Source of the DNA: RYN-230 sp963782185
Lineage (GTDB): Bacteria; Actinomycetota; Actinomycetes; Streptosporangiales; Streptosporangiaceae
DNA: 64,000 nt
Assembly: GCA_963782185.1 (NCBI GenBank)
Contig: CAWAJB010000013.1
Location: 391,413 to 455,412, forward strand
Reading direction: 5' to 3'
Position numbers and translations under genes: made by a program. The notes beneath the pieces were generated by a model. It did no database searches. It worked only from the letters and a program-made list of their open reading frames with translations, and had not been told where the DNA came from. This document shows, one piece after another, positions 8,906-17,847 of this stretch. Every line of letters begins with the position of its first letter. Position 1 is the stretch's first letter.

Positions 8906-9783
8906 TCATGCGCGTGCCTGCCCGGGGTGCAGCGGGATGGTTTCGACGGTGCCGTTCAGGCGGGCTCGTTCGGCGGCGAAGACGGCGAGATGGCTGGCCA
9001 GTGATTCGCGTGGCCCGGACTTGATCAGCTCCCGGTTCCCGGTGGCCACGGCGGCGGTGAACGCGTCCATCAGGCCCGCGTCGCCGCCCCCGTGGCCCTC
9101 GGCGGTATTCATCGCGCCTGCCGGTGCGGGGGTGATCAGCTGTTCGGCGCGGGTGAGGAAGTCGTAGATGCGGATGGCCTGGCCGTCACCGGTCAGCTCG
9201 CCGCGGGTGCCGAACAGCCGGGTGGCGCGCCCGGCGGCCCGGGTGAACGCGGTCCGGCGCGCCGCCAGTTGCCGCGGACGTAGGAGTGGGCCTGGTGCCA
9301 GAACCCGACCGGCTCCAGGTGCTCCACGCTCATGATGTCACCCAGCTGCCCAGAGCCGACGACTTGCCTGACGGCGCGCGTGTACGGCGTGTACCGCATC
9401 ACGTGGCCGACCGCCAGCAGGACCCCGGCCTTCTCCACCGCCGCCACGATCCGCCGGCACCCCGCCTCGTCCGGCGCCATCGGCTTTTCCAGCAGGATGT
9501 GATACCCCGCCGCGGCGAACGCCTCGGCCGGCTCGACGTGCATCCGATCCTGCGTGCAGATCAGCACCGCGTCGGCGAAACGGGCGCGGCCGGCCAGGTC
9601 TGTCCAGTCCGTGGCCACGTTCTGCGCTGGGATGCCGTGCCCGGCGGCGCAGCGGGCGCGGCGCACTTCATGGGGTTCCGCTACCCCCACCACCAACGCG
9701 CGATCCGGGTGGCGCCGGACCCACCGGGCATACCCGGCGCCGCGCTCACCCGCCCCGATGATGACCACAGAGACCGGTGCCAT
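8906..9783 (-). pseudogene. Gfo/Idh/MocA oxidoreductase with internal deletion and frameshift
   Basis: The N-terminal half is clear: MAPVSVVIIGAGERGAGYAR is a Rossmann start, then ILLEKPMAPDEAG with the catalytic EKP lysine, and VGHVMRYTPYTRAV. It runs to HSYVRGNWRR at about 9255. The frame then changes and picks up AFTRAAGRATRLFGTRGELT, DGQAIRIYDFLTRAEQ and the normal C terminus ending at 8906. In this family about 100 residues, including a Cys-rich segment, normally separate these parts. So a deletion of roughly 300 bases has removed the middle and shifted the frame. It is not expected to make an active enzyme. Confidence 0.85.
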
Positions 9784-9800
9784 ATCAGTGATCTTCCCCG

Positions 9801-10160
9801 TCAAGCGCGGGATCGTCGCCCACGACTAGCCGGCCCGTAAGCCACCGCCACCTGACTGAAGCCGCGCTGTGCGGTGTCCACCAGGAGGTTGCGTGCTGCT
9901 TGCGTGATCCATGCGCCGTCGGGATTGACGGTGATGCCCGCCAGGCGAACACGACAAGTGCCGTGCTCGATGACGATCAGGGCGTAGATGCGCTGGAGCA
10001 GGATCGTGTCCAGTGAACGAAATCGGCTGCGACGATGCCGCGCGCCTGCGCGGTCAGGAACTGCTTCCAGGTCGGGGCCCTCGCGCCGGGGAGCCGAGTC
10101 AATCCCGGCATCGTGCAGGATCGACGGAGCCTTCATCCGAGCGGACCTGGCCCATGCCAT
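9801..10160 (-). mobile_element. Relic of an integrase-core (IS3/IS481-like) transposase
   Basis: Minus-strand pieces in two frames match a DDE integrase-core transposase: ILHDAGIDSAPRR, then in another frame TWKQFLTAQARGIVAADFVH, then back to DTILLQRIYALIVIEHGTCR and GITVNPDGAWITQAARNLL. At least two small indels separate them, one a 2-base loss where CACGTGGAC is expected. The rest of the catalytic core is missing. The same family occurs as a longer copy at 53425-54303. Confidence 0.65.
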
Positions 10161-10816
10161 CGGGGGTGACAGGGGTGTTCGCCATGGAACTCACCTCCTC
10201 GCGTAGCGAGCAGAGTCATCTGCACATGGGCCCCGTTCCGAGGTACTCGACGATACGCCGCAATCATCATCGAAATGAGCCGCCCTGAAGAGGACGGGAT
10301 TCGCTGTGCCCCCCAACATGGCTGGGACCAAGAGAGCCCGCGCACGCCAGCCCGCTCATCGGCTACCGGGCGACGCCAGGCGCATAGCGCCCCCGATCTG
10401 CACGCCTCAAGTGGTGATCGCCGTTGACAGGCGACCAGCCAACCGCGCCGATAACGAATGCCTCGGCGTGTGTTCTCCCTGACTTTCTCTATCACTCAGC
10501 GTGATGCCGTCTATCGACGATAGCCACGCCAGCCGTCGACTCTTAGCGGCATGACTGGTCTGGATGTCGCCGTTGGGTGGGGTGACGTCCATGCTCCGAA
10601 CCAACGGCCCGGCCGCTGCTGGCTAGACCCCCCGGGGCCTGGCGCGCCCGCAACGGCAGGTGAGCGCGTTTGCGATCCGCACCAAGACCCATTTCGGCGC
10701 CGGCGAATGGCGCGCCTGCGTCCCTGTAATGGGCGCAGATCTCCAGCGCGACCCGCCGCCGCGTGGATGGTGCGAGCAGGCCGGCCGCCCGCGCCGCACG
10801 CCGGATCCACAGGTTG
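10161..10816. other. About 0.65 kb with no recognised gene
   Basis: Several overlapping frames exist on the minus strand but I recognise no domain, start site or RNA structure. It lies between a transposase relic and an AIM24 fragment and probably represents decayed DNA. Confidence 0.35.
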
Positions 10817-11149
10817 CTAGCTCCGTTGGGTGGGCAGCTGTGGAATGAGCCAGCCGACGAAGTCGGCCAGGCTGCGGGTCTGGAGCCAGAGCGTGCCCGG
10901 GCCGGTAAACGTGGCAACGAGTCCTTCGCCCGATAGCAGCGTCGACTTCCAGCCGCCGACCTTGTTGACTTGGTAGCCGATGTTCTCCTGGAAGGCCACG
11001 ATGTGTCCCGTGTCGATTTTCAGCACCTGGTCCGGGGCCAGCGTCCGGCGCTCAATCGCACCGTAGCTCGAGACGATCATGTCGCCGGCGCCAAAGCAGC
11101 GGAGCCTGGCAACCACGTGGTCCCATGCTCGTGGCAGAAAACCCCGCAC
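10817..11149 (-). pseudogene. C-terminal fragment of an AIM24-family protein
   Basis: The last ~95 residues (from GDMIVSSYGAIERRTL to WLIPQLPTQRS) match the end of the AIM24/TIGR00266 beta-sandwich family: LKIDTGHIVAFQENIGYQV, KVGGWKSTLLSGEGLV, FTGPGTLWLQTRS. Intact members are about 230-260 residues, so more than half is missing. The residues before GDM look unrelated and mark the breakpoint at about 11100. It is probably non-functional, although a short protein could still be made from the ATG at 11149. Confidence 0.75.
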
Positions 11150-11393
11150 GGTGGTCCCATACTGCTGGCAGGCGACAATGTCATCTCACGGCAGGACGTC
11201 CACCCGAGTCTATCCGTGCTGGTCACCGTCCTCCCGCGTCCCTGCAAGTCCGCCGGCGTCCGCACCAGTTGCAGTACTTTCCTGCTGTACTCAGCTCCCT
11301 ACCCTTCGCTTCCGGCCCGCGCCCTGCCGATCCGCCGCAGGGCTCTGAGCCTGACTCCAGGATACTGTCCTACTGCTGTGCTACCGTAGCCGT

Positions 11394-11672
11394 ATGGCTG
11401 TCCGCAAAAAGCGCTCCATCTCCCTGCCGCCCGACCTGGACGCGGAAATCGCTGCCGCCGCCGAGCACGCCGGGATGACCTACAGTTCCTGGCTCGCGGC
11501 CACCGCCCGCAAGGAATTCACCATCCAGGCCGGCCTGGCCGCCGTAGCCCAGTTCGAGGACGAGCACGGCGCCTTCACCCCCGCCGAACTCGCCGACGCC
11601 GACCAGTGGGCCGCCGACGCCACCGGCCGAGCCAGCCAGACCGGCACCAGCACCCGGCGGCGCAGCGCCTGA
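11394..11672 (+). CDS. Ribbon-helix-helix-like antitoxin (VapB type)
   Basis: A 92-residue protein starting MAVRKKRSISLPPDLDAEIA, the basic strand plus helix of an RHH/CopG DNA-binding domain, followed by AGMTYSSWLAATARKEF and an acidic tail with FTPAELADADQWAAD that would contact the toxin. Its TGA overlaps the ATG of the PIN gene. Upstream, short related motifs (TACTGTCCTACTGCTGTGCTAC, immediately before the ATG) could be the autoregulatory operator. Confidence 0.75.
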   Translation: MAVRKKRSISLPPDLDAEIAAAAEHAGMTYSSWLAATARKEFTIQAGLAAVAQFEDEHGAFTPAELADADQWAADATGRASQTGTSTRRRSA

Positions 11673-12052
11673 TGGGCGTCACCTACGACACCGGCGCCCT
11701 GGTCGCCGCGGACCGCGGCGAGCGCCGCCAGTGGGCCCGCCACCGCGCCCTGCTCAACCGCCGCGAAGTCCCCGTCGTCCCCGCACCTGTCCTGGCCCAG
11801 GCCTGGCGCGGCGGCAGCCGCCAGGCCCTGCTATCCCGGCTCCTGACCGGCTGCGACACCGAAGCCCTGGACGACACCCGGGCCCGCGCCACCGGCGCAC
11901 TCGCCGCCCGCGCGGCCACCACCGACATCGTCGACGCGTGCGTCGTCGAGGGAGCCTTGCGCCGCCGCGACCTCATCATCAGCTCCGACCCCGGCGACCT
12001 CCAGGCCATCGCCGCCGCCATCAGCCGCCAGCTCGAAATCGACCACCCCTGA
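11672..12052 (+). CDS. PIN-domain toxin (VapC-like ribonuclease)
   Basis: 126 residues. MGVTYDTGALVAADRG carries the first PIN acidic residue (D in TYDTG). A mid-protein acidic position and TTDIVDACVVEGA then LIISSDPGDL supply the remaining metal-binding acids of the PIN nuclease. VapC proteins cut specific RNAs and are neutralised by the upstream antitoxin. The start is fixed by the ATG overlapping the antitoxin TGA; the longer upstream frame has no support. Confidence 0.85.
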   Translation: MGVTYDTGALVAADRGERRQWARHRALLNRREVPVVPAPVLAQAWRGGSRQALLSRLLTGCDTEALDDTRARATGALAARAATTDIVDACVVEGALRRRDLIISSDPGDLQAIAAAISRQLEIDHP

Positions 12053-12363
12053 CCGCAACTCCCCCGGCCGGCCGTCTCACCAGACCATCAGAACCGGCCC
12101 GCTCCCCCACCGCCAGCACCCGTCACGTCCTGGCACAAAGACACAGCCGCCGGACCACTGCATACCCTGGACGACTCTTCTCCGCGTCATAGACCCCTCC
12201 GAGCACCTCCGCACGCTCCTGCCTCCCTCTCCCATTCCTGGTCAGACATTGCCGGTGAAGGATTGCGTTCACCTCTTCAAGGCGGGACTGCGCAGGCTGG
12301 CCTGACGCCGCCGCCCTGAGGAAAATCGAGGCCAGCCGCAATGTAATCGCAACGCTCGCCCAG
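12053..12363. other. Intergenic stretch without recognised content
   Basis: About 310 bases between the toxin gene and the lipoprotein frame. No convincing gene, RNA structure or terminator was seen. Confidence 0.35.
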
Positions 12364-12828
12364 TTGACTACTCCCAGCAAGCATTCGCGGCTGCCGGATG
12401 ATCTGGTAGCCGGTCTGGCGCATCCATGGGAGGACCTACCGTTGGCCGGCCTCAGCCAAGTTCCGCTCCGACTGTGTTCCTGGCATTTCCTGCACGCCCG
12501 GCTCCCAGCTTCCGGTCTGGCCATATTCACTGCCGTCGTGGTGGCTGGTTGCGGCGGGGGGAGCTCCACACCCACGTCATCGGCTTCCTCATCGCCCCCT
12601 GCTGGGCGGTTGACCAGTGGTGTCAGCAAATGCCTCAAGAAGCACGGCGTCCGTCTGCCGTCCGGACCGCCCGGCGCAGGCAGTGGGCAGCCGCCCTCGG
12701 GCGGGAGCCCGCCCTCGGGCGGGAGCCCGCCCTCGGGCGGGAATCCAGGCGGGAACCTGGGCGGCCTGGGCAAGGCACTCAAAGCCTGCGGGGTCAACTT
12801 GCCCCAGGGCGCTCCCCCAGGCGGCTGA
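12364..12828 (+). CDS. Small cysteine-containing lipoprotein, uncertain start
   Basis: The frame contains a lipoprotein signal: SGLAIFTAVVVAGCGGGSST, where VAGC is a lipobox. After it comes a Ser/Pro-rich linker, then VSKCLKKHGVRLPSG, three PPSGGS repeats and ALKACGVNLPQG, so two K-C-x-K/A-CG-type motifs flank a Gly/Pro repeat. The only start in frame is a TTG far upstream (12364), and the real start is unclear; the N terminus may be damaged. It lies 123 bases before the FtsX-type permease, and similar small secreted proteins accompany such exporters, so a role with the transporter is plausible. Confidence 0.5.
   Translation: MTTPSKHSRLPDDLVAGLAHPWEDLPLAGLSQVPLRLCSWHFLHARLPASGLAIFTAVVVAGCGGGSSTPTSSASSSPPAGRLTSGVSKCLKKHGVRLPSGPPGAGSGQPPSGGSPPSGGSPPSGGNPGGNLGGLGKALKACGVNLPQGAPPGG
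12691..12744 (+). repeat. Three tandem 18-base repeats inside the lipoprotein gene
   Basis: The unit CCGCCCTCGGGCGGGAGC occurs at 12691, 12709 and 12727 (the last differs at its final bases). Each encodes PPSGGS and is itself nearly palindromic. Copy number is likely to vary between strains. Confidence 0.8.
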
Positions 12829-12951
12829 TTCCCTGAGCCGTCAGGCGCGGCGGGCATGACGTCCGTCTCAGCCGCCTGCCACCGGCACCGCCATCCACTG
12901 AAGGTGCGGAAAATTCCGGTTCCCTAAGGCATCTGTGAAGGAGAGATCTGC

Positions 12952-14406
12952 GTGTTCTTCACGTATTTGCGCCGCGAACTGCGGCGCAGGAGGCGTCAGG
13001 CCAGTTTCATCGCCCTGGGCATTGCTGTCGGCATCGGCCTGGTCATCACCGTCACCGCCGCGTCGACCGGCGTGAAGAATGCGCAGGGGAAGGTGCTGCA
13101 TGCGCTGTACGGGGTGGGGACGGATGTCACCGTGACCCAGTCTCCCAAGGCGGCGGGGGCCCCGGCCGGGTTCGGCTTCCGGGGACGGTCGGGCGCGTCA
13201 GGCGGAACTAAAATCAACGCTGACAGCCTGGTCAATCCCAGCCTGGGCACCCTGGGCTCATCGGCGGTGACGTCGATCTCCCAGCTGAAGCATGTGTCCG
13301 CGGCGGCAGGCGGCCTGACCCTGACCGACACGAAAATTTCCGGGAAGATCCCCAAGTTCTCCAGCGGTGGCGGGGCCCCGAGCGGTGGCGGGGTCCCGAG
13401 CAGTGGCGGGGGCGGGGGGAACTTCCGGGGCAACATCAAGACCAGTTCTTTCACCGTCAGCGGAGTAGACCTGGCCACCGCGAAAGTCGGCCCGCTGAGC
13501 TCGGGGAAGCTCAAGTCCGGCGCCACGTTCTCCACCTCGGATGCTCACTCTGACGTGGCGGTCGTGGACGCCAACTACGCGACACAGAAAAAGCTGGCCG
13601 TCGGCTCGACGGTGACCGTCGCCAAGAAGAGCTTTAAGGTGATCGGGATTGTCAGCGTCCCGCAGGGCAGCAGCCCGCCCAACGTTTACATCCCGCTGGC
13701 CCGGGCCCAGTCCCTGGCGGGCATGAGCGGCAAGGTCAACACCATTTACGTCTCTGCCACCAGCGCCGCGAACATCGGCGGGGTCTCCAGGGACATTTCC
13801 TCACTGCTGCCCAAGGCGACCGTGACAACCTCCAGCTCCCTGGCCAGCGAGGTGACCGGCTCGCTGTCCAGCGCCTCCAGCCTGGCTAACAACCTCGGCA
13901 AGTGGCTCGCGGTCGCCGTGCTTATCGCCGCGTTCCTGCTGGCCAGCTTGCTAACCATGTCTGCGGTGTCACGCCGGGTCCGCGAATTCGGCACGCTGAA
14001 GGCACTCGGCTGGCGGAGCCGGCGGATCGTCGGCCAGGTGATGGGCGAGTCGATCACTATCGGCATTGTGGGAGGCGCGGCCGGTGTCGCACTCGGCCTC
14101 GCCGGAGCCGCCATCGTGTCCAGCGTGGCTCCGTCACTGAGCGCCTCGGTCGGGTCCACCACCGGCTCGGCGGCGACGGGCGGCGCCCAGGCCGCAGGCG
14201 GGTTCGGGCCGCCCGGCGGCGGTCCCGCCAGGACAGCCGCGAGCACACCCCATTCCGTCGCGGTTCACCTCACCGCGTCAGTCACGGTCAGCGCCGTGAT
14301 CCTCGCCGTGGTGCTGGCCATCGCCGGCGGCCTGATCGCGGGGTCCTTCGGCGGCTGGCGGGCCGCCCGGCTGCGGCCAGCCGCAGCCCTCGCCCGGGTC
14401 GAATGA
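12952..14406 (+). CDS. FtsX/MacB-type ABC transporter permease
   Basis: 484 residues with a GTG start preceded by GGAGAG. One N-terminal membrane segment (about residues 18-38, FIALGIAVGIGLVITVTAAS) is followed by a large extracytoplasmic domain of about 280 residues with Gly/Ser-rich inserts, then three membrane segments in the C-terminal FtsX domain (LAVAVLIAAFLLASLLTMSA, SITIGIVGGAAGVALGLAGA, VILAVVLAIAGGLIAGSFGG). This is the MacB/LolC topology for exporting or extracting peptides or lipoproteins. The partner ATPase follows after 45 bases. Confidence 0.92.
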   Translation: MFFTYLRRELRRRRRQASFIALGIAVGIGLVITVTAASTGVKNAQGKVLHALYGVGTDVTVTQSPKAAGAPAGFGFRGRSGASGGTKINADSLVNPSLGTLGSSAVTSISQLKHVSAAAGGLTLTDTKISGKIPKFSSGGGAPSGGGVPSSGGGGGNFRGNIKTSSFTVSGVDLATAKVGPLSSGKLKSGATFSTSDAHSDVAVVDANYATQKKLAVGSTVTVAKKSFKVIGIVSVPQGSSPPNVYIPLARAQSLAGMSGKVNTIYVSATSAANIGGVSRDISSLLPKATVTTSSSLASEVTGSLSSASSLANNLGKWLAVAVLIAAFLLASLLTMSAVSRRVREFGTLKALGWRSRRIVGQVMGESITIGIVGGAAGVALGLAGAAIVSSVAPSLSASVGSTTGSAATGGAQAAGGFGPPGGGPARTAASTPHSVAVHLTASVTVSAVILAVVLAIAGGLIAGSFGGWRAARLRPAAALARVE

Positions 14407-14410
14407 CGAG

Positions 14411-14434
14411 GGCCGGGCCGTTCCCGGCCCGGCC
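14411..14434 (+). other. Intercistronic GC hairpin
   Basis: GGCCGGGCC (14411-14419), a six-base loop, and GGCCCGGCC (14426-14434) form a 9-bp hairpin between the permease stop and the ATPase start. It could adjust the ratio of the two proteins through mRNA stability or partial termination; the effect is inferred. Confidence 0.45.
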
Positions 14435-14451
14435 ATGACGGAAAGGACATC

Positions 14452-15123
14452 ATGTACACGCTGGCAGACGTGACGAAGGACTACCAGAAAGGCCGCGACA
14501 CCGTGCACGCCCTTGCCGGGGTGGACCTCGTCCTCGAAGACCGGGCATGGCTGGCCATCCAGGGGCCAACAGGGCACGGTAAGTCCACCCTCCTGCAGAT
14601 ACTGGGCGGGCTGGACCGGCCCACCTCAGGCACGGTGGAACTAGGCGGCCAGAACCTGGCCCTGATGCGGGAAAGCAAGGTCACAAAGGTCCGCGCGGCG
14701 TCGATCGGGTTCATCTTCCAGACGTTCAACCTGATCCCGACACTGAACGCGCGGGAAAACGTCGAAGTCGCCCTCGTGCCACTGGGCACCGGGTCGGCCC
14801 AGCGCCGGAGGAGGGCCGCGGCGGCGCTGGAAAACGTCGGGCTCGGAGAACGCCTGCACCACCTGCCCTCCGAACTCTCGGGCGGCCAGCAGCAGCGGGT
14901 AGCCATCGCCCGCGCGCTGGTAAAAGAGCCGCAAGTCCTGCTCGCCGATGAGCCGACCGGAAATCTTGACGAGGGGACCCGCGACGACATCATGAAACTG
15001 CTGGAAAAACTCTGGCAGGACCATGGCCTGACCCTCGTCCTGGTCACCCACGACAGCTCAGTCGCCCGCCGCGCCCAGCAGGTCGGCATCATGCGCAACG
15101 GCCGGCTGTCGATCAGGTCCTGA
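14452..15123 (+). CDS. ABC transporter ATP-binding protein (LolD/MacB type)
   Basis: 223 residues. Walker A is GPTGHGKST, the Q-loop is in FIFQTFNLIPTL, the signature LSGGQQQRVAIARAL, Walker B LLADEPTGNLD, and the switch histidine VTHDSSVA. The sequence order and the GNLDEGT segment are typical of the LolD/MacB/FtsE class. It is cytosolic and drives the FtsX-type permease just upstream. Confidence 0.95.
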   Translation: MYTLADVTKDYQKGRDTVHALAGVDLVLEDRAWLAIQGPTGHGKSTLLQILGGLDRPTSGTVELGGQNLALMRESKVTKVRAASIGFIFQTFNLIPTLNARENVEVALVPLGTGSAQRRRRAAAALENVGLGERLHHLPSELSGGQQQRVAIARALVKEPQVLLADEPTGNLDEGTRDDIMKLLEKLWQDHGLTLVLVTHDSSVARRAQQVGIMRNGRLSIRS

Positions 15124-15254
15124 CCCAGGTCCCTGTTAACGCCGGCGGCACTCCCGGGAAGGATCACCGCTTACCCTTGTGCACCAGCCTTATGCTCTGG
15201 GCGGACTTGCAGTCTGGAGGGTGGTCTGAGGCGGTGAGGTCCTGGCCGCGCGGG

Positions 15255-16727
15255 TCAGCTGCCGCTGGCCGTCTCGCTGGCCACAGCGGCCAGCGGCAGC
15301 CTGACCGTGAAGGCAGCGCCGCGGCCCGGCCCCGTGCCGACCGTGATGGTCCCGTCGTGGGCTGCGACCAGGGCGGCGGCGATGGACAGGCCGAGCCCGT
15401 TGCCGCCCCGGGCCCGGCTGCGGGCCCGGTCGGTGCGGTAAAACCGCTCGAACACGCGGGACGCCTGGTCGGCGGTCATGCCAGGACCCTGGTCGGCCAC
15501 GATCAGCTCAGCCCCCCCAGCCCGGTCCTGCACGGTGACGCCGACCGCTGATCCCCGCGGGGTGTGCTGCAGGGCGTTGCCGATCAGGTTGTCAGCCACC
15601 TGGCGCAGCCGTTCCGCGTCCCCGTCCACGATGACCGGGGCGTCCGCATGCAGGCCGATCGGACGGCCGGGCTGGATGAGGCGGGCGGCCAGCACGGAAC
15701 GGGCGGCGATGCTGGACAGGTCAACCGGATGCCGGTCCGCCGGGCGGTCCTGATCGAACTGGGCCAGCATCAGCAGATCCTCCACCAGCCGGCCCATCCG
15801 GGTGGCTTCGGCGTGGATGAGCGTCATCAGCCTCAGCAGCTCCGCCGCGCTGGCGCCTGTTCCCTGCTGCAGAGAGAACTCGGCCAGGCCCCGCACGGAC
15901 GTCAGCGGGGTGCGCAGTTCGTGGCTGGCATCGGCCACGAACTGCCGCATCCGGTCCTCGGAGTCCAGGGCGCGTGCCTCGCCGTCTTCCCGGGCCCGAT
16001 AGGCGGCCTCGATCCGGGCCAGCATCGTGTTGAGGGACTCGGCCAGCCGGCCCACCTCGGTGTTGCGCGGCGGGTGGTCGATGCGCCGGGACAGGTCCCC
16101 GGCCGCAATCGCCGCCGCCGTGTCCGCGATGCTGGCCAGCGGGGACAGGCTGATCCGCACCAGGGGAAGGCCGATGCCGGCCAGGAGCACGATGGCGAGG
16201 GCCCCGGCGACCGCGTCGGCTACCTCCAGGCGGGTGACGGTGCTGTTCAGGTTGTCCAGGCTGTAAGCGGTGACGGCGTGCCGCCCGCCGGGCAAGGTCC
16301 AGACCAGGACGCGCCAGGAGTGCCCGGGGTCACCTGCGGCGGGCCCGGTGAACGGTTGTCCGGGATCCCGCAGACGTCCGGCGCTGATCTGAGGCAGAGC
16401 GGCATGATGTGGCGGCGCTTCGATCACCGAGACATGCCCGCCGGAGCTGATGATCTCGATCAGGAACTGGAAGGGCTGCCGGGGCTGCCCGGCCGGGGGT
16501 GGCCGGGGCAGCCGCGCTCCGGGCAGGCTGCGGCTGCCCACCGCAGCGAAGTCACGGAGTTGCTGATCCGCACGGCCGAGCAGGTACCCGTGCAGCAGGG
16601 TCGTCCCGAGCGAGCCCATCACCACCGAGGTGATCATGACCAGGAAAGCGGCGACAGCCATCACCCGGACGCGCAGCGATGCCTTAGCGAGCGCCGTCCG
16701 CAACCGCCGGGCCGGCCGGAATCTCAC
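15255..16727 (-). CDS. Sensor histidine kinase
   Basis: 490 residues. A membrane helix near residues 20-45 (VMAVAAFLVMITSVVMGSLG), an extracytoplasmic sensor of about 120 residues, a second helix (GALAIVLLAGIGLPLVRISL), HAMP, the H-box ASHELRTPLTSVRGLAEF, and the ATPase boxes NLIGNALQHT, VADQGPGMT and GNGLGLSIAAAL are visible. It faces the ABC exporter genes convergently and may control them. The cognate response-regulator gene directly upstream is reduced to its C-terminal tail, so the kinase has no intact partner here. Confidence 0.93.
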   Translation of the reverse strand: MRFRPARRLRTALAKASLRVRVMAVAAFLVMITSVVMGSLGTTLLHGYLLGRADQQLRDFAAVGSRSLPGARLPRPPPAGQPRQPFQFLIEIISSGGHVSVIEAPPHHAALPQISAGRLRDPGQPFTGPAAGDPGHSWRVLVWTLPGGRHAVTAYSLDNLNSTVTRLEVADAVAGALAIVLLAGIGLPLVRISLSPLASIADTAAAIAAGDLSRRIDHPPRNTEVGRLAESLNTMLARIEAAYRAREDGEARALDSEDRMRQFVADASHELRTPLTSVRGLAEFSLQQGTGASAAELLRLMTLIHAEATRMGRLVEDLLMLAQFDQDRPADRHPVDLSSIAARSVLAARLIQPGRPIGLHADAPVIVDGDAERLRQVADNLIGNALQHTPRGSAVGVTVQDRAGGAELIVADQGPGMTADQASRVFERFYRTDRARSRARGGNGLGLSIAAALVAAHDGTITVGTGPGRGAAFTVRLPLAAVASETASGS

Positions 16728-16987
16728 GGCGGCGGCACCCGCAGCATGTAGCCGACACCGCGGATGGTGTGAATCAGCCGCGGCTCACCCTGATCAGCCT
16801 TGCGCCGCAGATAACTGATGCAGGGCTCGACCACGCCGCCGTCACCGCAGAAGCCGTAGTCCCAGACACGCAGCCGACCGGCAAAGCCGGTGACGGCCGG
16901 CGACGGTCGCTGTGCGACGCCGATCTCCTGGGGCGGCAGCCGCGCCGCCGTGATCAAAGGTCCGGCAAATGCCTGGCGGCCTCCCAT
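16724..16987 (-). pseudogene. OmpR-type response regulator remnant (DNA-binding tail only)
   Basis: Only the last ~50 residues are recognisable: VWDYGFCGDGGVVEPCISYL, RRKADQGEPRLIHTIRGVGY, MLRV, which is helix 3 and the wing of the OmpR/PhoB domain. The receiver domain and most of the effector domain are missing and the preceding residues are unrelated. The stop overlaps the kinase start, the normal layout of an intact regulator-kinase pair, so this is a truncated gene in its original place. Confidence 0.75.
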
Positions 16988-17103
16988 TACGCCGGTGCTG
17001 ACCCGGCAGTAGGGTGCCAGTCAGCACGCTGCCGGCCATCCCGGGGGCCGCCGGGCGATCACTGCTCGTGCGCCTGGCCTGCCGCCTGCCGGAGGAGGAT
17101 TTA

Positions 17104-17847
17104 GTGATGCCCGTTACCGCGTCGCCGGCACCCCGCAGTTCCGGCACTCACGGCTGGGACATAAGCCTGTTCCTGGACGTCAACCACTTGGCCCGGCACA
17201 CCGGGTGGATGCACGCACCCATGCTGGCCTACTTCGTCGATGGGATCATCGCGCTGTTCGCGCTGCTGTTGGTGGCCGGCTGGTGGCAGTCGCGGCAGCA
17301 ACGTGACGCGGCCGCGATGGCGGCCTGGCTGTGGGCTGGCGTCGGCGTCCTGGCGGCCCGGGAGATCGCCCAGCTGGTGAATCATCACCTGGCCGAGGCC
17401 CGGCCCTGGCAGATCCTCCCGCACGCCCTCATCCTGGCTGGCCACCCCACCACTTCCTCTTTTCCTTCCTACGACGCCGTGATGGCCGGCGCCGTCACCG
17501 CGGGACTGTTCCTGGTCACCCGCCGCCTGGGCATCATCGCTGCTGCCGCCGCCATGCTGTTGTGCTTCGGCCGCGTCTACATCGGCGCCCACTACCCCCA
17601 CGACGTCGCCGCCGGGCTCCTCCTCGGTGCCGCTGTGGTCCTGGCCGGCGAGCTGATCGTGCGCATTCCCCTCACCGCGACGGTCAGGCTGGCCAGCCGC
17701 AGCCCGCTGCGTATCCTGCTGACCGCCGGGCCCGGCGCCGTCCGGGAGGCTGCGGAGATCGCAGGCACAGCCGGCAGATACCCAGGGGCCCTCTGGCGAG
17801 CCACCCGCTGGCCTCACGCCGGCCGGCACCGCGACACGATCAGATGA
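17104..17847 (+). CDS. PAP2-family membrane protein with altered catalytic motif
   Basis: 247 residues from a GTG (a following ATG is the alternative) behind GGAGGA. The protein is multi-spanning, with FVDGIIALFALLLVAGWW, a segment near ARPWQI, and repeated hydrophobic segments to about residue 195. PAP2 phosphatases use three motifs: K-x6-RP, PSGH/PSDH and SR-x5-H-x3-D. The first (EARP) and third (GRVYIGAHYPHDV) are present. The second reads SFPSYDAVMAGA, so the expected histidine that acts as general acid is aspartate. It may be an inactive or changed lipid phosphatase. Its 3' end is the first copy of a tandem duplication. Confidence 0.85.
   Translation: MMPVTASPAPRSSGTHGWDISLFLDVNHLARHTGWMHAPMLAYFVDGIIALFALLLVAGWWQSRQQRDAAAMAAWLWAGVGVLAAREIAQLVNHHLAEARPWQILPHALILAGHPTTSSFPSYDAVMAGAVTAGLFLVTRRLGIIAAAAAMLLCFGRVYIGAHYPHDVAAGLLLGAAVVLAGELIVRIPLTATVRLASRSPLRILLTAGPGAVREAAEIAGTAGRYPGALWRATRWPHAGRHRDTIR

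Noticed and set aside
12691..12744. Possible CRISPR-like repeat
   Set aside because: Three 18-base units are contiguous without spacers and encode PPSGGS in frame, so it is a coding tandem repeat. No CRISPR array was seen anywhere.
12123..12857. 244-codon - frame with repeated PPEGGLPPEGG
   Set aside because: The repeat is just the complement of the 18-base repeat in the lipoprotein gene; no start context or domain.
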